Of a DNA stretch of 64,000 bases, positions 8,658 through 16,968 are shown in pieces. The notes beneath the pieces were generated by a model. It was given only the letters and a program-made list of their open reading frames with translations. It was not told the origin of the DNA and did not search any database. The stretch's first letter is position 1. Each line of letters starts with the position of its first letter. Made by a program: the position numbers and the translations under genes. The stretch comes from 34-65-8 sp046294735 (GTDB lineage: Bacteria > Pseudomonadota > Alphaproteobacteria > Sphingomonadales > Sphingomonadaceae): the NCBI GenBank assembly GCA_046294735.1, contig JBKBKB010000005.1:186001-250000 (forward strand), written 5' to 3'.

Positions 8658-10244
8658 ATGACCAAGCCAAAAGTCCTCATTTCCGACAAGATGGACCCCA
8701 ACGCCGCCCGCATCTTCGAAGAGCGTGGCTGCGATGTTGACGTGAAGCCGGGTATGACGCCCGATGAACTCAAGGCCGTGATCGGCCAGTACGATGGCCT
8801 CGCCATCCGCAGCGCCACCAAAGCGACGCGCGAGATCCTGGACGCGGCGACCAACCTCAAGGTGATCGGCCGTGCCGGGATCGGGGTCGACAACGTCGAC
8901 ATTCCTTACGCCAGCAGCAAGGGCGTTGTGGTGATGAACACTCCGTTCGGCAACTCGATCACCACTGCCGAACACGCCATCGCGCTGATCTTCGCCGTAG
9001 CACGCCAGATCCCGGCCGCCGATGCTGGTACGCAGGCTGGCACCTGGCCCAAGAACGACTTCATGGGCGTGGAACTGACCGGCAAGACGCTTGGCCTGAT
9101 CGGGGCGGGCAATATCGGTTCGATCGTGGCGAGCCGCGCGCTCGGCCTCAAGATGAAGGTGGTCGCGTACGATCCCTTCCTGACCGAAGAACGTGCGGTC
9201 GAGATGGGCGTTGAAAAGGCCGATCTCGAGACCCTGCTGGCGAAGGCCGATTTCATTACCCTGCACACCCCGCTGACCGACCAGACCCGCAACATCCTGT
9301 CGGCGGAAAACCTCGCCAAGACCAAGAAGGGCGTGCGGATCGTCAACTGTGCGCGCGGCGGCCTGATCGACGAAGCGGCCCTGAAGGACATGCTCGACAG
9401 CGGCCATGTCGCCGGTGCGGCGCTCGATGTGTTCGCGCAGGAACCGCCGCCGGCCGATCACCCGCTGTTCGGGACGAAGAACTTCATCTGCACCCCGCAC
9501 CTCGGGGCCTCGACCACCGAAGCCCAGGTCAATGTGGCGCTGCAGGTGGCCGAGCAGATGGCCGACTATCTCGTCAGCGGGGGGGTTACCAACGCGCTCA
9601 ACGTGCCCTCGCTCTCGGCAGAAGAAGCGCCCAAGCTGAAGCCCTACATGGCACTGGCGGAAAAGCTCGGCTCGCTGGTGGGCCAGCTTGCTCACGGCAA
9701 CCTGACCCAGATCAGCATCGAGCGCGAAGGCGCCGCGGCTGAGCTCAACGGCAAGCCGCTGGAAGCGGCGGTGCTGTGCGGGCTGATGAAGCAGTATTCC
9801 GACACCGTGAACATGGTCAACGCGCCATTCCTGGCGCGCGAGCGCGGGCTCGATGTGCGTTCGATCCGGCACGAGCGGGACGGGGCCTACAACACCCTGC
9901 TGCGGGTGACCGTGGCGACCAGCCAGGGCGACCGGTCGGTGGCCGGCACCCTGTTTGGGGCTGAAAACCCCCGCCTGGTCGAAATCTTCGGCATCGGGAT
10001 AGAGGCGGAACTGGCAGGGCACATGCTCTACATCGTCAATCAGGATGCGCCGGGCTTTATCGGCAGGATCGGCAGCCTGCTGGGCGAACACGGCATCAAC
10101 ATCGGCACCTTCAACCTTGGCCGCCGCGAGGCCGGGGGAGAAGCAGTGCTGCTGCTCAGCGTCGATCAGACTATTCCTGACGACCTGGTCAAGGCCGCCT
10201 GCGCTGTCGAAGGCGTCAAGGTGGTCAAGGCACTGGAGTTCTGA
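8658..10244 (+). CDS. serA: D-3-phosphoglycerate dehydrogenase
   Basis: The 528-residue enzyme oxidises 3-phosphoglycerate to 3-phosphohydroxypyruvate, the first step of serine synthesis. It is the long type. The substrate-binding part ends near residue 100, the NAD domain has GLIGAGNIGSIVASRALG, and the catalytic Arg, Glu and His lie in NCARGG, AQEPPP and TPHLGAST. An intervening (ASB) domain and a C-terminal ACT domain (IVNQDAPGFIGRIGSLLGEH, about residues 455-528) follow. Serine feedback through ACT is known in some family members. ATG 8658 has GCAAGGA ahead. Confidence 0.97.
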   Translation: MTKPKVLISDKMDPNAARIFEERGCDVDVKPGMTPDELKAVIGQYDGLAIRSATKATREILDAATNLKVIGRAGIGVDNVDIPYASSKGVVVMNTPFGNSITTAEHAIALIFAVARQIPAADAGTQAGTWPKNDFMGVELTGKTLGLIGAGNIGSIVASRALGLKMKVVAYDPFLTEERAVEMGVEKADLETLLAKADFITLHTPLTDQTRNILSAENLAKTKKGVRIVNCARGGLIDEAALKDMLDSGHVAGAALDVFAQEPPPADHPLFGTKNFICTPHLGASTTEAQVNVALQVAEQMADYLVSGGVTNALNVPSLSAEEAPKLKPYMALAEKLGSLVGQLAHGNLTQISIEREGAAAELNGKPLEAAVLCGLMKQYSDTVNMVNAPFLARERGLDVRSIRHERDGAYNTLLRVTVATSQGDRSVAGTLFGAENPRLVEIFGIGIEAELAGHMLYIVNQDAPGFIGRIGSLLGEHGINIGTFNLGRREAGGEAVLLLSVDQTIPDDLVKAACAVEGVKVVKALEF

Positions 10245-10272
10245 GGCGCAATCGGGCAGGGGGCCGCGCGTG

Positions 10273-11379
10273 ATGACCGATCCCGACGATCTCCTGCCCG
10301 AGGGGCTGGCTGACCGCCTGCCTGCCGAAGCCGCCCTGGTAACGGCTTCCATGCGGTCCGCTCTCGATGTGCTCGACAGCAACGGCTACGACCGGGTTCG
10401 CCCGCCGCTGGTCGAGTTCGAGAAATCGATGGCGACGCGGATGGACGGGGTCTCCCCGCGCCGGATGTTCCGTTTCGTTGACCCTTCGAGTTTGCGCACG
10501 CTGGCGCTGCGGAGCGATATGACGGTGCAGGTCGGACGAATTGCGGCTACTTCGCTGGCAGGCGCTACCCGGCCGCTGCGCCTGTGCTACGCCGGTGAAG
10601 TCGCGACGATCCGGGCCGACCAGCTCGATCCGGCGCGGCAAAAGCTTCAGCTCGGTGCCGAACTGATTGGCAGCGACCGCGCAGAAGCGGCGGGTGAGAT
10701 CGTGGTGCTTGCGGTCGAAGCACTGGCTGCTGCTGGCGCCAACGGCATCTCGGTTGACTTTACCCTGCCGGATCTGGTTGACACTCTGGCTGAGCAGGCC
10801 TTGCCGCTGGCGCAGGAACAGATTGATCCGGTCCGGCGCGAGCTCGACATGAAAGATGCCGGGGCCCTGCGCGACGCGGGCGGGGAAGCGTACCTGCCGC
10901 TGCTCTATGCCGCCGGCGCATTCGAAGATGCAATCGAACGGATCGCGGCGATCGACGCTGGCGGCGCACTCGCCAGCCGAATTGCCGGGCTGCGGCAGGT
11001 TGCCGCACGGGTTGAAGGGCTGGCGCGCATTACCCTCGACCCGACCGAGCGGCACGGGTTCGAATACCAGACCTGGTTCGGCTTTACCGTCTATGCCGAA
11101 GGGGTCCGTGGCGCATTGGGCCGCGGCGGCACCTACATGATCCGGGGCAGCGAGGAGCCGGCGACCGGCTTTTCGCTTTATCTCGATCCGCTGGTCGAAG
11201 CGCTGGCAGCACCCGCTCAGCGCAACTGCTTGTACTTGCCGCTCGGCCACAACCGCGCCGCCGCCGCGCGCCTGCGTTGTGAGGGCTGGCGCACTATCGC
11301 CGCGCTGGCCGCAGGCGAAGACCCCCGCGCGCTGGGTTGCAGCCATGTGCTGCGAGACGGGTCGGCCCACTCGCTCTAA
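10273..11379 (+). CDS. hisZ: ATP phosphoribosyltransferase regulatory subunit
   Basis: The 368-residue protein is a class II histidyl-tRNA-synthetase paralogue. HisZ pairs with the short HisG catalytic subunit and confers histidine feedback on the first step of histidine synthesis. Visible motif-1/motif-2 remnants are PPLVEFEKSMATRMDGVSPR and FRFVDPSSLRTLALRSDMTV, with a degenerate C-terminal HisA-like motif (FGFTVYAEGVRGALGRGGTY). A GTG directly precedes the ATG and could also serve. It lies 28 bp after serA. In several sphingomonads I recall purA next to hisZ; here purA is about 44.7 kb away beyond the photosynthesis cluster. The 3' end overlaps the next gene's stop by 4 bp. Confidence 0.88.
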   Translation: MTDPDDLLPEGLADRLPAEAALVTASMRSALDVLDSNGYDRVRPPLVEFEKSMATRMDGVSPRRMFRFVDPSSLRTLALRSDMTVQVGRIAATSLAGATRPLRLCYAGEVATIRADQLDPARQKLQLGAELIGSDRAEAAGEIVVLAVEALAAAGANGISVDFTLPDLVDTLAEQALPLAQEQIDPVRRELDMKDAGALRDAGGEAYLPLLYAAGAFEDAIERIAAIDAGGALASRIAGLRQVAARVEGLARITLDPTERHGFEYQTWFGFTVYAEGVRGALGRGGTYMIRGSEEPATGFSLYLDPLVEALAAPAQRNCLYLPLGHNRAAAARLRCEGWRTIAALAAGEDPRALGCSHVLRDGSAHSL

Positions 11380-11660
11380 CGCGCAAAACGTTCCTTCAGC
11401 CAGCCATCTACCACTGCGGTTGCAGGATAGTCCGTGTCACCCAGCCGCTGGTTGATGTCACGGTGACCGCGCAAGCCGCGTCCGGCGAACCCCTGCACTT
11501 GCGCTGGCGTGCCTCCCCGTCGCAGCGCATCGGCCAGGCTGCGGCTTTGCGATGCGGCATCAGCGCGCTGGATGTGAAGGACCAGAAATGCCGGCGCATT
11601 GGCAGCAATGGCCCCAACTGCGAGCAAGGCGGTTACGCTTGCGATGACCAAACGTGGCAT
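11376..11660 (-). pseudogene. Alpha/beta hydrolase remnant (in-frame internal deletion)
   Basis: The 94-residue frame joins a secretion-type N-terminus (PRLVIASVTALLAVGAIAA) directly to what looks like the last 70 residues of an alpha/beta hydrolase: FLVLHIQRADAASQSRSLA, then a catalytic-His-like GLRGHRDINQRLG, then VVDGWLKERF. The core strands and the nucleophile elbow (G-x-S-x-G) are missing, so it cannot be an active esterase. It reads as a decayed gene that lost its middle in frame. It could still encode a small exported protein. It converges on hisZ with shared CTAA bases. Confidence 0.55.
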
Positions 11661-11831
11661 GACGGACCTTCCCGCTGGAGGTGCGCAAGGCAGGAAGGAC
11701 CATAAACCCGTTTCGGGTCCAGTCGCGAATTGTCGCGGATAGTCGGAGGGTCCAGTCCGCCAAAGCGCAGCAGCGTTTCCGAGGATTTGTGCTATGACAC
11801 CCCGGAGCGGCGGAAAAGGGACGGGTCAGAG

Positions 11832-13118
11832 ATGGAGAATCACGAGCTCAGGTTGCGGGCAGTGGGCGAGATGCATTTGCGCCGCTGGCCCCAGCTTCCG
11901 GTTCCCTGCCATGTGGTCCAGTGGGTTCTGATGCTCGACGACAGCGATCGGGAAGCCGAGATCGAGGCGATCGAGCGCCGTAGCGATCCACAGCCGAACG
12001 ACAATCCCTCACATCGTGAAGGTCGGCTGAGCAACAAGGTCCGCTTCGCCTGGGAGCGTCACAGCGAGGGCAGCAGCCTGACCCTGTTCGTCAAGCAGTG
12101 CGACGAGGCTGGTTTCCTAGATCCATCGACCGATCCCGAGATCGCCAGTGCCATCGCATGGGCAGAAGCCCTGCCCGGCAAGATCGTCCGCAGCACCCGG
12201 GTGTGGCTGGCGGCGCAGGATAGCGACGTCGAAACGCTGCTGCCGCAGTTGAACCTCAACAGCGACGAGATGGTCAGCTCGATGGTCGGCGGCACCATCC
12301 GCATCTGGTCCGACTTCCGGATCAAGGAAGACGGCTTCGGCAAATTGCTCGTGGCGGCCAATGGGGCGGACCGGCGCGAACTGACCCGCAAGCTCCAGCA
12401 GTTGCAGGAACTGGGCAATTACCGCAACCGTGCCCTGCTCGGCCTGCCCATGGCCAAGGAATGCTGGCCTCGGCTGGACGACGCCGAGGAACGCCTGCGT
12501 GTACTGGCGGACCGGATCGCCAATGCCCAGGAGCGCGATGACACGCTGATGGATGCGATGTCGCAGCTTGGACTGGATCTGGCTTCGATTGCTACCGCAA
12601 TCTCGTTCCGGATGGATGCCACCAAGGCCTATGCGCAACTGGTTGACGAACGGCTGGTTCAGCTTGACCCGGCACCCGTTCCGGGTTTCGCGTCGCTGGC
12701 CGATTTTACCCAGCGACGCTTTGTCCCGGCGATGAGTACCTGCCTTGCCACCACTGAGCGGGTTCAGCGTCTGGGGGTGCGGGCCGAGCAGTTGGCATCG
12801 CTGCTGCGCGCCCGGATCGAGACCCGGATCGAGAACCAGAACGGCCAACTGCTCCATTCGATGGAGCGCAGTATCGCGATGCAGGTGCGCCTGCAGACAC
12901 TGGTGGAAGGCCTCTCGGTGGTGGCGCTGAGCTATTACCTGATTGGTCTGCTTGCCTATCTTCTGGGCGGGATCAAACAGGACCTGTTCGGGCTGGACGA
13001 CAAAACAGTGCTGGGCATTCTGATCGTGCCGGTGGTGCTGGCCATCTGGATGACCACCCGCGCGCTCAAGAACCGCCTGCTGGGCGAAGTTGCGGAAGAA
13101 GGCGGCAAGAGTGGCTGA
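11832..13118 (+). CDS. DUF3422 family membrane-anchored protein
   Basis: The 428-residue protein matches the uncharacterised DUF3422 family. It has a soluble N-terminal part with EMHLRRWPQL near residue 14, a helical middle (LTRKLQQLQELGNYRNRALLG and MERSIAMQVRLQTLVEGLSV), and two C-terminal membrane segments (VVALSYYLIGLLAYLLGG and VLGILIVPVVLAIWMTTR). The fold of the last 200 residues resembles membrane proteins with a coiled-coil stalk. ATG 11832 is preferred over an in-frame codon 102 bases upstream since GACGGGTCAGAG lies just before it. It is 49 bp upstream of bchI; a PpsR box in that gap suggests the two are separately controlled. Function unknown. Confidence 0.8.
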   Translation: MENHELRLRAVGEMHLRRWPQLPVPCHVVQWVLMLDDSDREAEIEAIERRSDPQPNDNPSHREGRLSNKVRFAWERHSEGSSLTLFVKQCDEAGFLDPSTDPEIASAIAWAEALPGKIVRSTRVWLAAQDSDVETLLPQLNLNSDEMVSSMVGGTIRIWSDFRIKEDGFGKLLVAANGADRRELTRKLQQLQELGNYRNRALLGLPMAKECWPRLDDAEERLRVLADRIANAQERDDTLMDAMSQLGLDLASIATAISFRMDATKAYAQLVDERLVQLDPAPVPGFASLADFTQRRFVPAMSTCLATTERVQRLGVRAEQLASLLRARIETRIENQNGQLLHSMERSIAMQVRLQTLVEGLSVVALSYYLIGLLAYLLGGIKQDLFGLDDKTVLGILIVPVVLAIWMTTRALKNRLLGEVAEEGGKSG

Positions 13119-13148
13119 GACAATTCCCCTTGTCGGAACGGCAGGAAC

Positions 13149-13166
13149 TGTCCAGAAAAGCTGACA
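13149..13166 (+). promoter_or_regulatory. PpsR/CrtJ box upstream of bchI
   Basis: TGTCCAGAAAAGCTGACA is a perfect TGT-N12-ACA palindrome and ends one base before the bchI ATG. The same family of sites binds the PpsR/CrtJ repressor encoded at 33346-34770. Its position over the start codon is unusual and is shared with crtF. Confidence 0.8.
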
Positions 13167-13167
13167 G

Positions 13168-14169
13168 ATGGCAAGATTTCCCTTTTCGGCCATAGTCGGC
13201 CAGCACGAGATGAAGCAGGCGCTGCTGATGGCAGCAGTCGACCCGTCGATTGGCGGCGTCATGGTGTTCGGTGATCGTGGCACTGGCAAATCGACCGCCG
13301 CCCGCGCGCTCGCCGCACTCCTTCCGCCGATTCAGGTGATCGAAGATTGCCGCTACGGCTGCACCCGCGATCAGGCCGGAACCTGCCCTGATCCGTGTAC
13401 CAGCAAGAAGACCCGCCAGCGGGCGGTGCCGTTCGTCGACATGCCGCTCGGCGCGACTGAGGACCGGGTCCTCGGCTCGCTCGACCTGGAGCGTGCGCTG
13501 AGGACCGGTGAAAAGGTGTTCGAACCCGGCCTGCTGGCCAGGGCGCATCGCGGGTTTCTCTATATCGACGAGATCAACCTGCTGGAGGACCATCTGGTCG
13601 ACCTGCTGCTGGACGTCGCGGCATCTGGCGAAAACGTGGTCGAGCGCGAAGGCCTGTCGGTGCGGCACCGCGCCCGGTTCGTGCTGATCGGCAGCGGCAA
13701 TCCGGAAGAAGGCGAACTGCGCCCGCAATTGCTCGACCGGTTTGGCCTCGCTGTCGAAGTTCGCACACCGCAGGACATTGCCGATCGGGTCGAGATCATG
13801 CGCCGCTGCGCTGCACAGGAACGCGATGCAGCGGCATTCGCGGACGAATGGCAGGCAGAGGAAACACGGATTCTGGCCCAGCTGACGCGGGGCCAGAAGC
13901 GGGTCGCCGCGCTGGTTGTGCCCGACGAGGTGCTGGCCGATGCCGCCCGACTGTGCAGCGCGATCGGCGTGGACGGACTGCGCGGCGAATTGACCCTGAT
14001 GCGCGCAGCGCGGGCGATCGCCGCGCTTGGAAACGGGCGCAGTGTGCAGCGCAAGCATGTGATCGAGGCGGCACCGATGGCGCTGCGCCACCGGCTGCGG
14101 CGTGACGTGCTCGACGAAACGGGGTCGACCGTGCGGATCGAGCGCGCGGTGGCCGAGCTGTTCGGGTGA
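13168..14169 (+). CDS. bchI: Magnesium chelatase ATPase subunit I
   Basis: The 333-residue AAA+ protein is the motor of magnesium chelatase, which with BchD and BchH inserts Mg2+ into protoporphyrin IX, the branch point to bacteriochlorophyll. Walker A GDRGTGKST lies at 35-43, the family cysteine-bearing insert CRYGCTRDQAGTCPDPC near 70, Walker B FLYIDEINLLEDHLVD, and the arginine-containing RARFVLIGSGNPEEGELRPQ. PFSAIVGQ at the N-terminus supports the ATG at 13168, though no Shine-Dalgarno precedes it. It overlaps bchD by 4 bp. Confidence 0.97.
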   Translation: MARFPFSAIVGQHEMKQALLMAAVDPSIGGVMVFGDRGTGKSTAARALAALLPPIQVIEDCRYGCTRDQAGTCPDPCTSKKTRQRAVPFVDMPLGATEDRVLGSLDLERALRTGEKVFEPGLLARAHRGFLYIDEINLLEDHLVDLLLDVAASGENVVEREGLSVRHRARFVLIGSGNPEEGELRPQLLDRFGLAVEVRTPQDIADRVEIMRRCAAQERDAAAFADEWQAEETRILAQLTRGQKRVAALVVPDEVLADAARLCSAIGVDGLRGELTLMRAARAIAALGNGRSVQRKHVIEAAPMALRHRLRRDVLDETGSTVRIERAVAELFG

Positions 14170-15869
14170 GCGATCCGGCCCTTTCGGCCAACCCGCTGGC
14201 CGAAGCGCGCCTCGCCATACGGCTGTTCCTGCGCGATCCCCTTGCCTTTGGCGGGCTGTGCCTGCGGGGCAGCGGTCCGGCGCGTGACCGGGTGCTGGCG
14301 GAGCTGCGCGAAAGCCTGCCGCAAGACATGCCTTGGTTGCGGCTCCCGGGGCACATCGACGACGATCGCCTGCTCGGCGGGGTCGATGTCGTCGCCAGCC
14401 TTGCCGCCGGGCGCGCCGTCCACCAGGCTGGCCTGCTTGAAAGGGCTGCGGGCGGCGTGATAACCGTGCCGATGGCCGAACGGCTACGCGAGGATACCGC
14501 CGGGCGATTGGCGCAGGCGCTTGATACACGTAAGCGGTTCGCTCTGGTTCTGCTCGACGACGGAATTGGACCGGATGAGCGCATTCCGGCTGCATTGTCC
14601 GAACGGGTCGCGTTCCATTGCGACCTTTCCGGTGCAATCCGGATTGAAGACGAGTGTTTCGACGACGAAACGGCCATCCCGCTTGCCGCGGTGGCGTCGT
14701 GCTTCGACGAGCAGCTGTCCATGCTGGCCGGGACTGGCCTCACGCTCGGCATCAATTCAGCGCGGGCCATGCTGTTCGCCACGCTGGCTGCGCGGGCCAG
14801 CGCCGCCTGCGAGGGGCGAGGTACGGTAGAACTGTCAGACCTCGAAACGGCTGCCCGACTGGTGCTGGCCCCGCGCGCCACCCGCTGTCCGCCCGACCCG
14901 GGCGAAGAAGCTACCCCGCCTTCTACACCCGCCGACGATGAGCGAACCGACGACGACGCGGACCGGCAGATGCGTGACGAGGAACCCGAGGATATCGTCC
15001 TCGAAGCCGCCCTGGCTGCCATTCCGCCCGACGTGCTCGAACGGATAGGGCAAGGCCAGCGCAGTCGCTCCATGCGTGGTGGTGGTGGTGCTGGCAAACG
15101 GACAAAATCGAAACTGCGCGGCAAGCCTCTCGGCGCGCGCCCAGGTGTCCCCGGTGGCGGTGCGCAGCTGGCCCTGATCGATACCTTGCGCACAGCAGCC
15201 CCATGGCAGCCCTTGCGCAAGAGCACCGCGCTGGTCCCGCGAGAGGGCATGGACTTGCGCAAGGACGACCTGCGCATCCGCCGGTTCGAGGAACGCTCGC
15301 CAACAGTGACTGTGTTCTGTGTCGATGCCTCCGGGTCGGCGGCGCTGGCCCGCCTGGCCGAAGCCAAGGGCGCGGTCGAGCTGATCCTCGCCCAGGCCTA
15401 TGTCAAACGCAGCGAGGTGGCGCTGATCGCCTTTCGCGGGACGGGGGCCGACTTGCTGCTCGCCCCGACCCGCTCGCTCACTCGCGCGCGCCGGGCGCTG
15501 GCAGAACTGCCGGGCGGCGGCGGCACACCGCTTGCAGCCGGCGTTGCCATGGCGCGCCAGCTGGGCCTTGCGATAGCTGCCAGGGGGGCGACACCGCTGG
15601 TGGTGTTCCTGACCGACGGCAGCGGCAACATTGCCATGGACGGCACGCCAGGCCGCGCGCAGGCCCGCGAGGATGCCATGGCGGCGGGGCGCCAGCTGGG
15701 TGCCAGCGGGCTCGACGCACTGGTGATCGACATTTCCCCCCGTCCGCGCCCTGAAGCCGAGCAGCTGGCGCAGGCGATGCGCGGGCGTTACCTGCCGCTG
15801 CCGTTCGCCAATGCCGCCGGGCTTGAGCGAGCGGTGGCAGCCGCGCAGAATGGTCTGGCAATCGCATGA
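14166..15869 (+). CDS. bchD: Magnesium chelatase subunit D
   Basis: The 567-residue protein bridges the BchI ring and BchH. The N-terminal AAA-like half lacks a good Walker A. An acidic, proline-rich linker follows (about residues 240-280, PPDPGEEATPPSTPADDERT). The C-terminal von Willebrand A domain has a MIDAS motif DASGSAA near 386 with the later T (GGGGTPL) and D (FLTDGSGN) positions. It starts at GTG 14166 inside the bchI stop (GTGA) and ends in ATGA with bchO, so bchI-D-O are translationally coupled. Confidence 0.96.
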   Translation: MSDPALSANPLAEARLAIRLFLRDPLAFGGLCLRGSGPARDRVLAELRESLPQDMPWLRLPGHIDDDRLLGGVDVVASLAAGRAVHQAGLLERAAGGVITVPMAERLREDTAGRLAQALDTRKRFALVLLDDGIGPDERIPAALSERVAFHCDLSGAIRIEDECFDDETAIPLAAVASCFDEQLSMLAGTGLTLGINSARAMLFATLAARASAACEGRGTVELSDLETAARLVLAPRATRCPPDPGEEATPPSTPADDERTDDDADRQMRDEEPEDIVLEAALAAIPPDVLERIGQGQRSRSMRGGGGAGKRTKSKLRGKPLGARPGVPGGGAQLALIDTLRTAAPWQPLRKSTALVPREGMDLRKDDLRIRRFEERSPTVTVFCVDASGSAALARLAEAKGAVELILAQAYVKRSEVALIAFRGTGADLLLAPTRSLTRARRALAELPGGGGTPLAAGVAMARQLGLAIAARGATPLVVFLTDGSGNIAMDGTPGRAQAREDAMAAGRQLGASGLDALVIDISPRPRPEAEQLAQAMRGRYLPLPFANAAGLERAVAAAQNGLAIA

Positions 15870-16768
15870 GCCGCCCTCTCAGATGGGACACGGACGGACG
15901 TGACTGGCCCAACCGCCATGCCAGCCGGTTTGTCCGCGCAGGCGCAATCACCTGGCATGTCCAGCAGACTGGCGAAGGTCCGCTGGTCCTGCTGCTGCAC
16001 GGCACTGGCGCTTCGACCCACAGCTGGCGCGATCTGATGCCGCTGCTGGCGCAAACGATGAATGTGATTGCCCCTGACCTGCCCGGCCATGGCTTTACTT
16101 GCGGACGGCCTGCCAGAGGGCTGACACTGGCAGGCATCGCAGACGCCGTGAGCGATCTGATGGATGCGCTCGAATGCGAACTTGGGCTTGTAATCGGTCA
16201 TTCGGCTGGGGTCGCGATTGCCATGCAGTGCGCATTAAGCGGGCGGAGTTCGTCCCCGATCGTGGGCCTGAACCCTGCAATCATGCCATTTGCGGGGCTC
16301 GCGGCCCAGCTTGCCCCGGCCATGGCGCGCGTGTTGTTCCTTAATCCCTTCATGCCGCGGATTTTTGCCCGCACGGCGCGTGTCCCGGGCCAAACCGCGC
16401 AGTTCTTGCGCCGCTCGACCGGTTCGCAGATCGATGCCGGGGGGCTGCACTACTATGAGACACTGTTCGGCAATGCCGCCCATTGCCGGGGCGTGCTGGA
16501 GATGATGGCAAACTGGGATCTGGCCGGGTTCTCGCGTCGGTTGCCGGAGATGGGCAACCCGCTGCTGCTGATCCATTCCGAAGGCGACCGGGCGATACCG
16601 CTGGATTCGGTCCGCCAGGCGGCATTGCGCTTGCCCGATTGCCGACTGGAAATCCTTGCCCGCCTCGGCCACCTTGCCCACGAAGAAGACCCGCAGCAGA
16701 TTGTGCGCCTCATTCTGGGGTATGCACAGGAACAAGGGCTCTTTCAGGGAGAGGGCGGCACCCCATGA
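15866..16768 (+). CDS. bchO: BchO, alpha/beta-fold magnesium chelatase accessory protein
   Basis: The 300-residue alpha/beta hydrolase-fold protein has an oxyanion patch LLLHGTGASTHSWRDL, a nucleophile elbow GHSAG at about 111-115, and a late histidine in ARLGHLAHEEDP. BchO is found beside bchI and bchD in purple bacteria and is described as a putative magnesium chelatase accessory factor; its catalytic role is not established. ATGA overlaps on both sides tie it to bchD and to the small gene after it. Confidence 0.93.
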   Translation: MSRPLRWDTDGRDWPNRHASRFVRAGAITWHVQQTGEGPLVLLLHGTGASTHSWRDLMPLLAQTMNVIAPDLPGHGFTCGRPARGLTLAGIADAVSDLMDALECELGLVIGHSAGVAIAMQCALSGRSSSPIVGLNPAIMPFAGLAAQLAPAMARVLFLNPFMPRIFARTARVPGQTAQFLRRSTGSQIDAGGLHYYETLFGNAAHCRGVLEMMANWDLAGFSRRLPEMGNPLLLIHSEGDRAIPLDSVRQAALRLPDCRLEILARLGHLAHEEDPQQIVRLILGYAQEQGLFQGEGGTP

Positions 16769-16968
16769 ACCAGTTCAGCGAGCATTTCGGTTGGGTCGAA
16801 ATCCTGTTCACCGCGCTGGTGGCGTTCGGTTTCGGTTTTTACCAGCTGTGGTCGGTCAACCGCGAAATCCGGCGCGACAAGGAAGCCCGCGAAGCGCGCG
16901 AGCGGGCCGAGCAGTCAGGCGCGGGCGCGGGGCATCCGGTAGGGGAGCATGAACTGGACAATCGGTGA
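16765..16968 (+). CDS. Small single-pass membrane protein in the bchIDO operon
   Basis: The 67-residue protein has one membrane helix (VEILFTALVAFGFGFYQLW) followed by a charged tail (REIRRDKEAREARERAEQ). I do not recognise a named family. Its ATG overlaps the bchO stop, so it is co-translated with the chelatase genes, and its last 54 bp overlap the 3' end of crtC on the other strand. The context suggests a membrane partner for chelatase or BchO, but this is inference. Confidence 0.7.
   Translation: MNQFSEHFGWVEILFTALVAFGFGFYQLWSVNREIRRDKEAREARERAEQSGAGAGHPVGEHELDNR

Noticed and set aside
8640..10382. A 580-codon open frame on the minus strand opposite serA and hisZ
   Set aside because: It is the mirror of strongly conserved serA/hisZ codons in GC-rich DNA; no start signal or family match.
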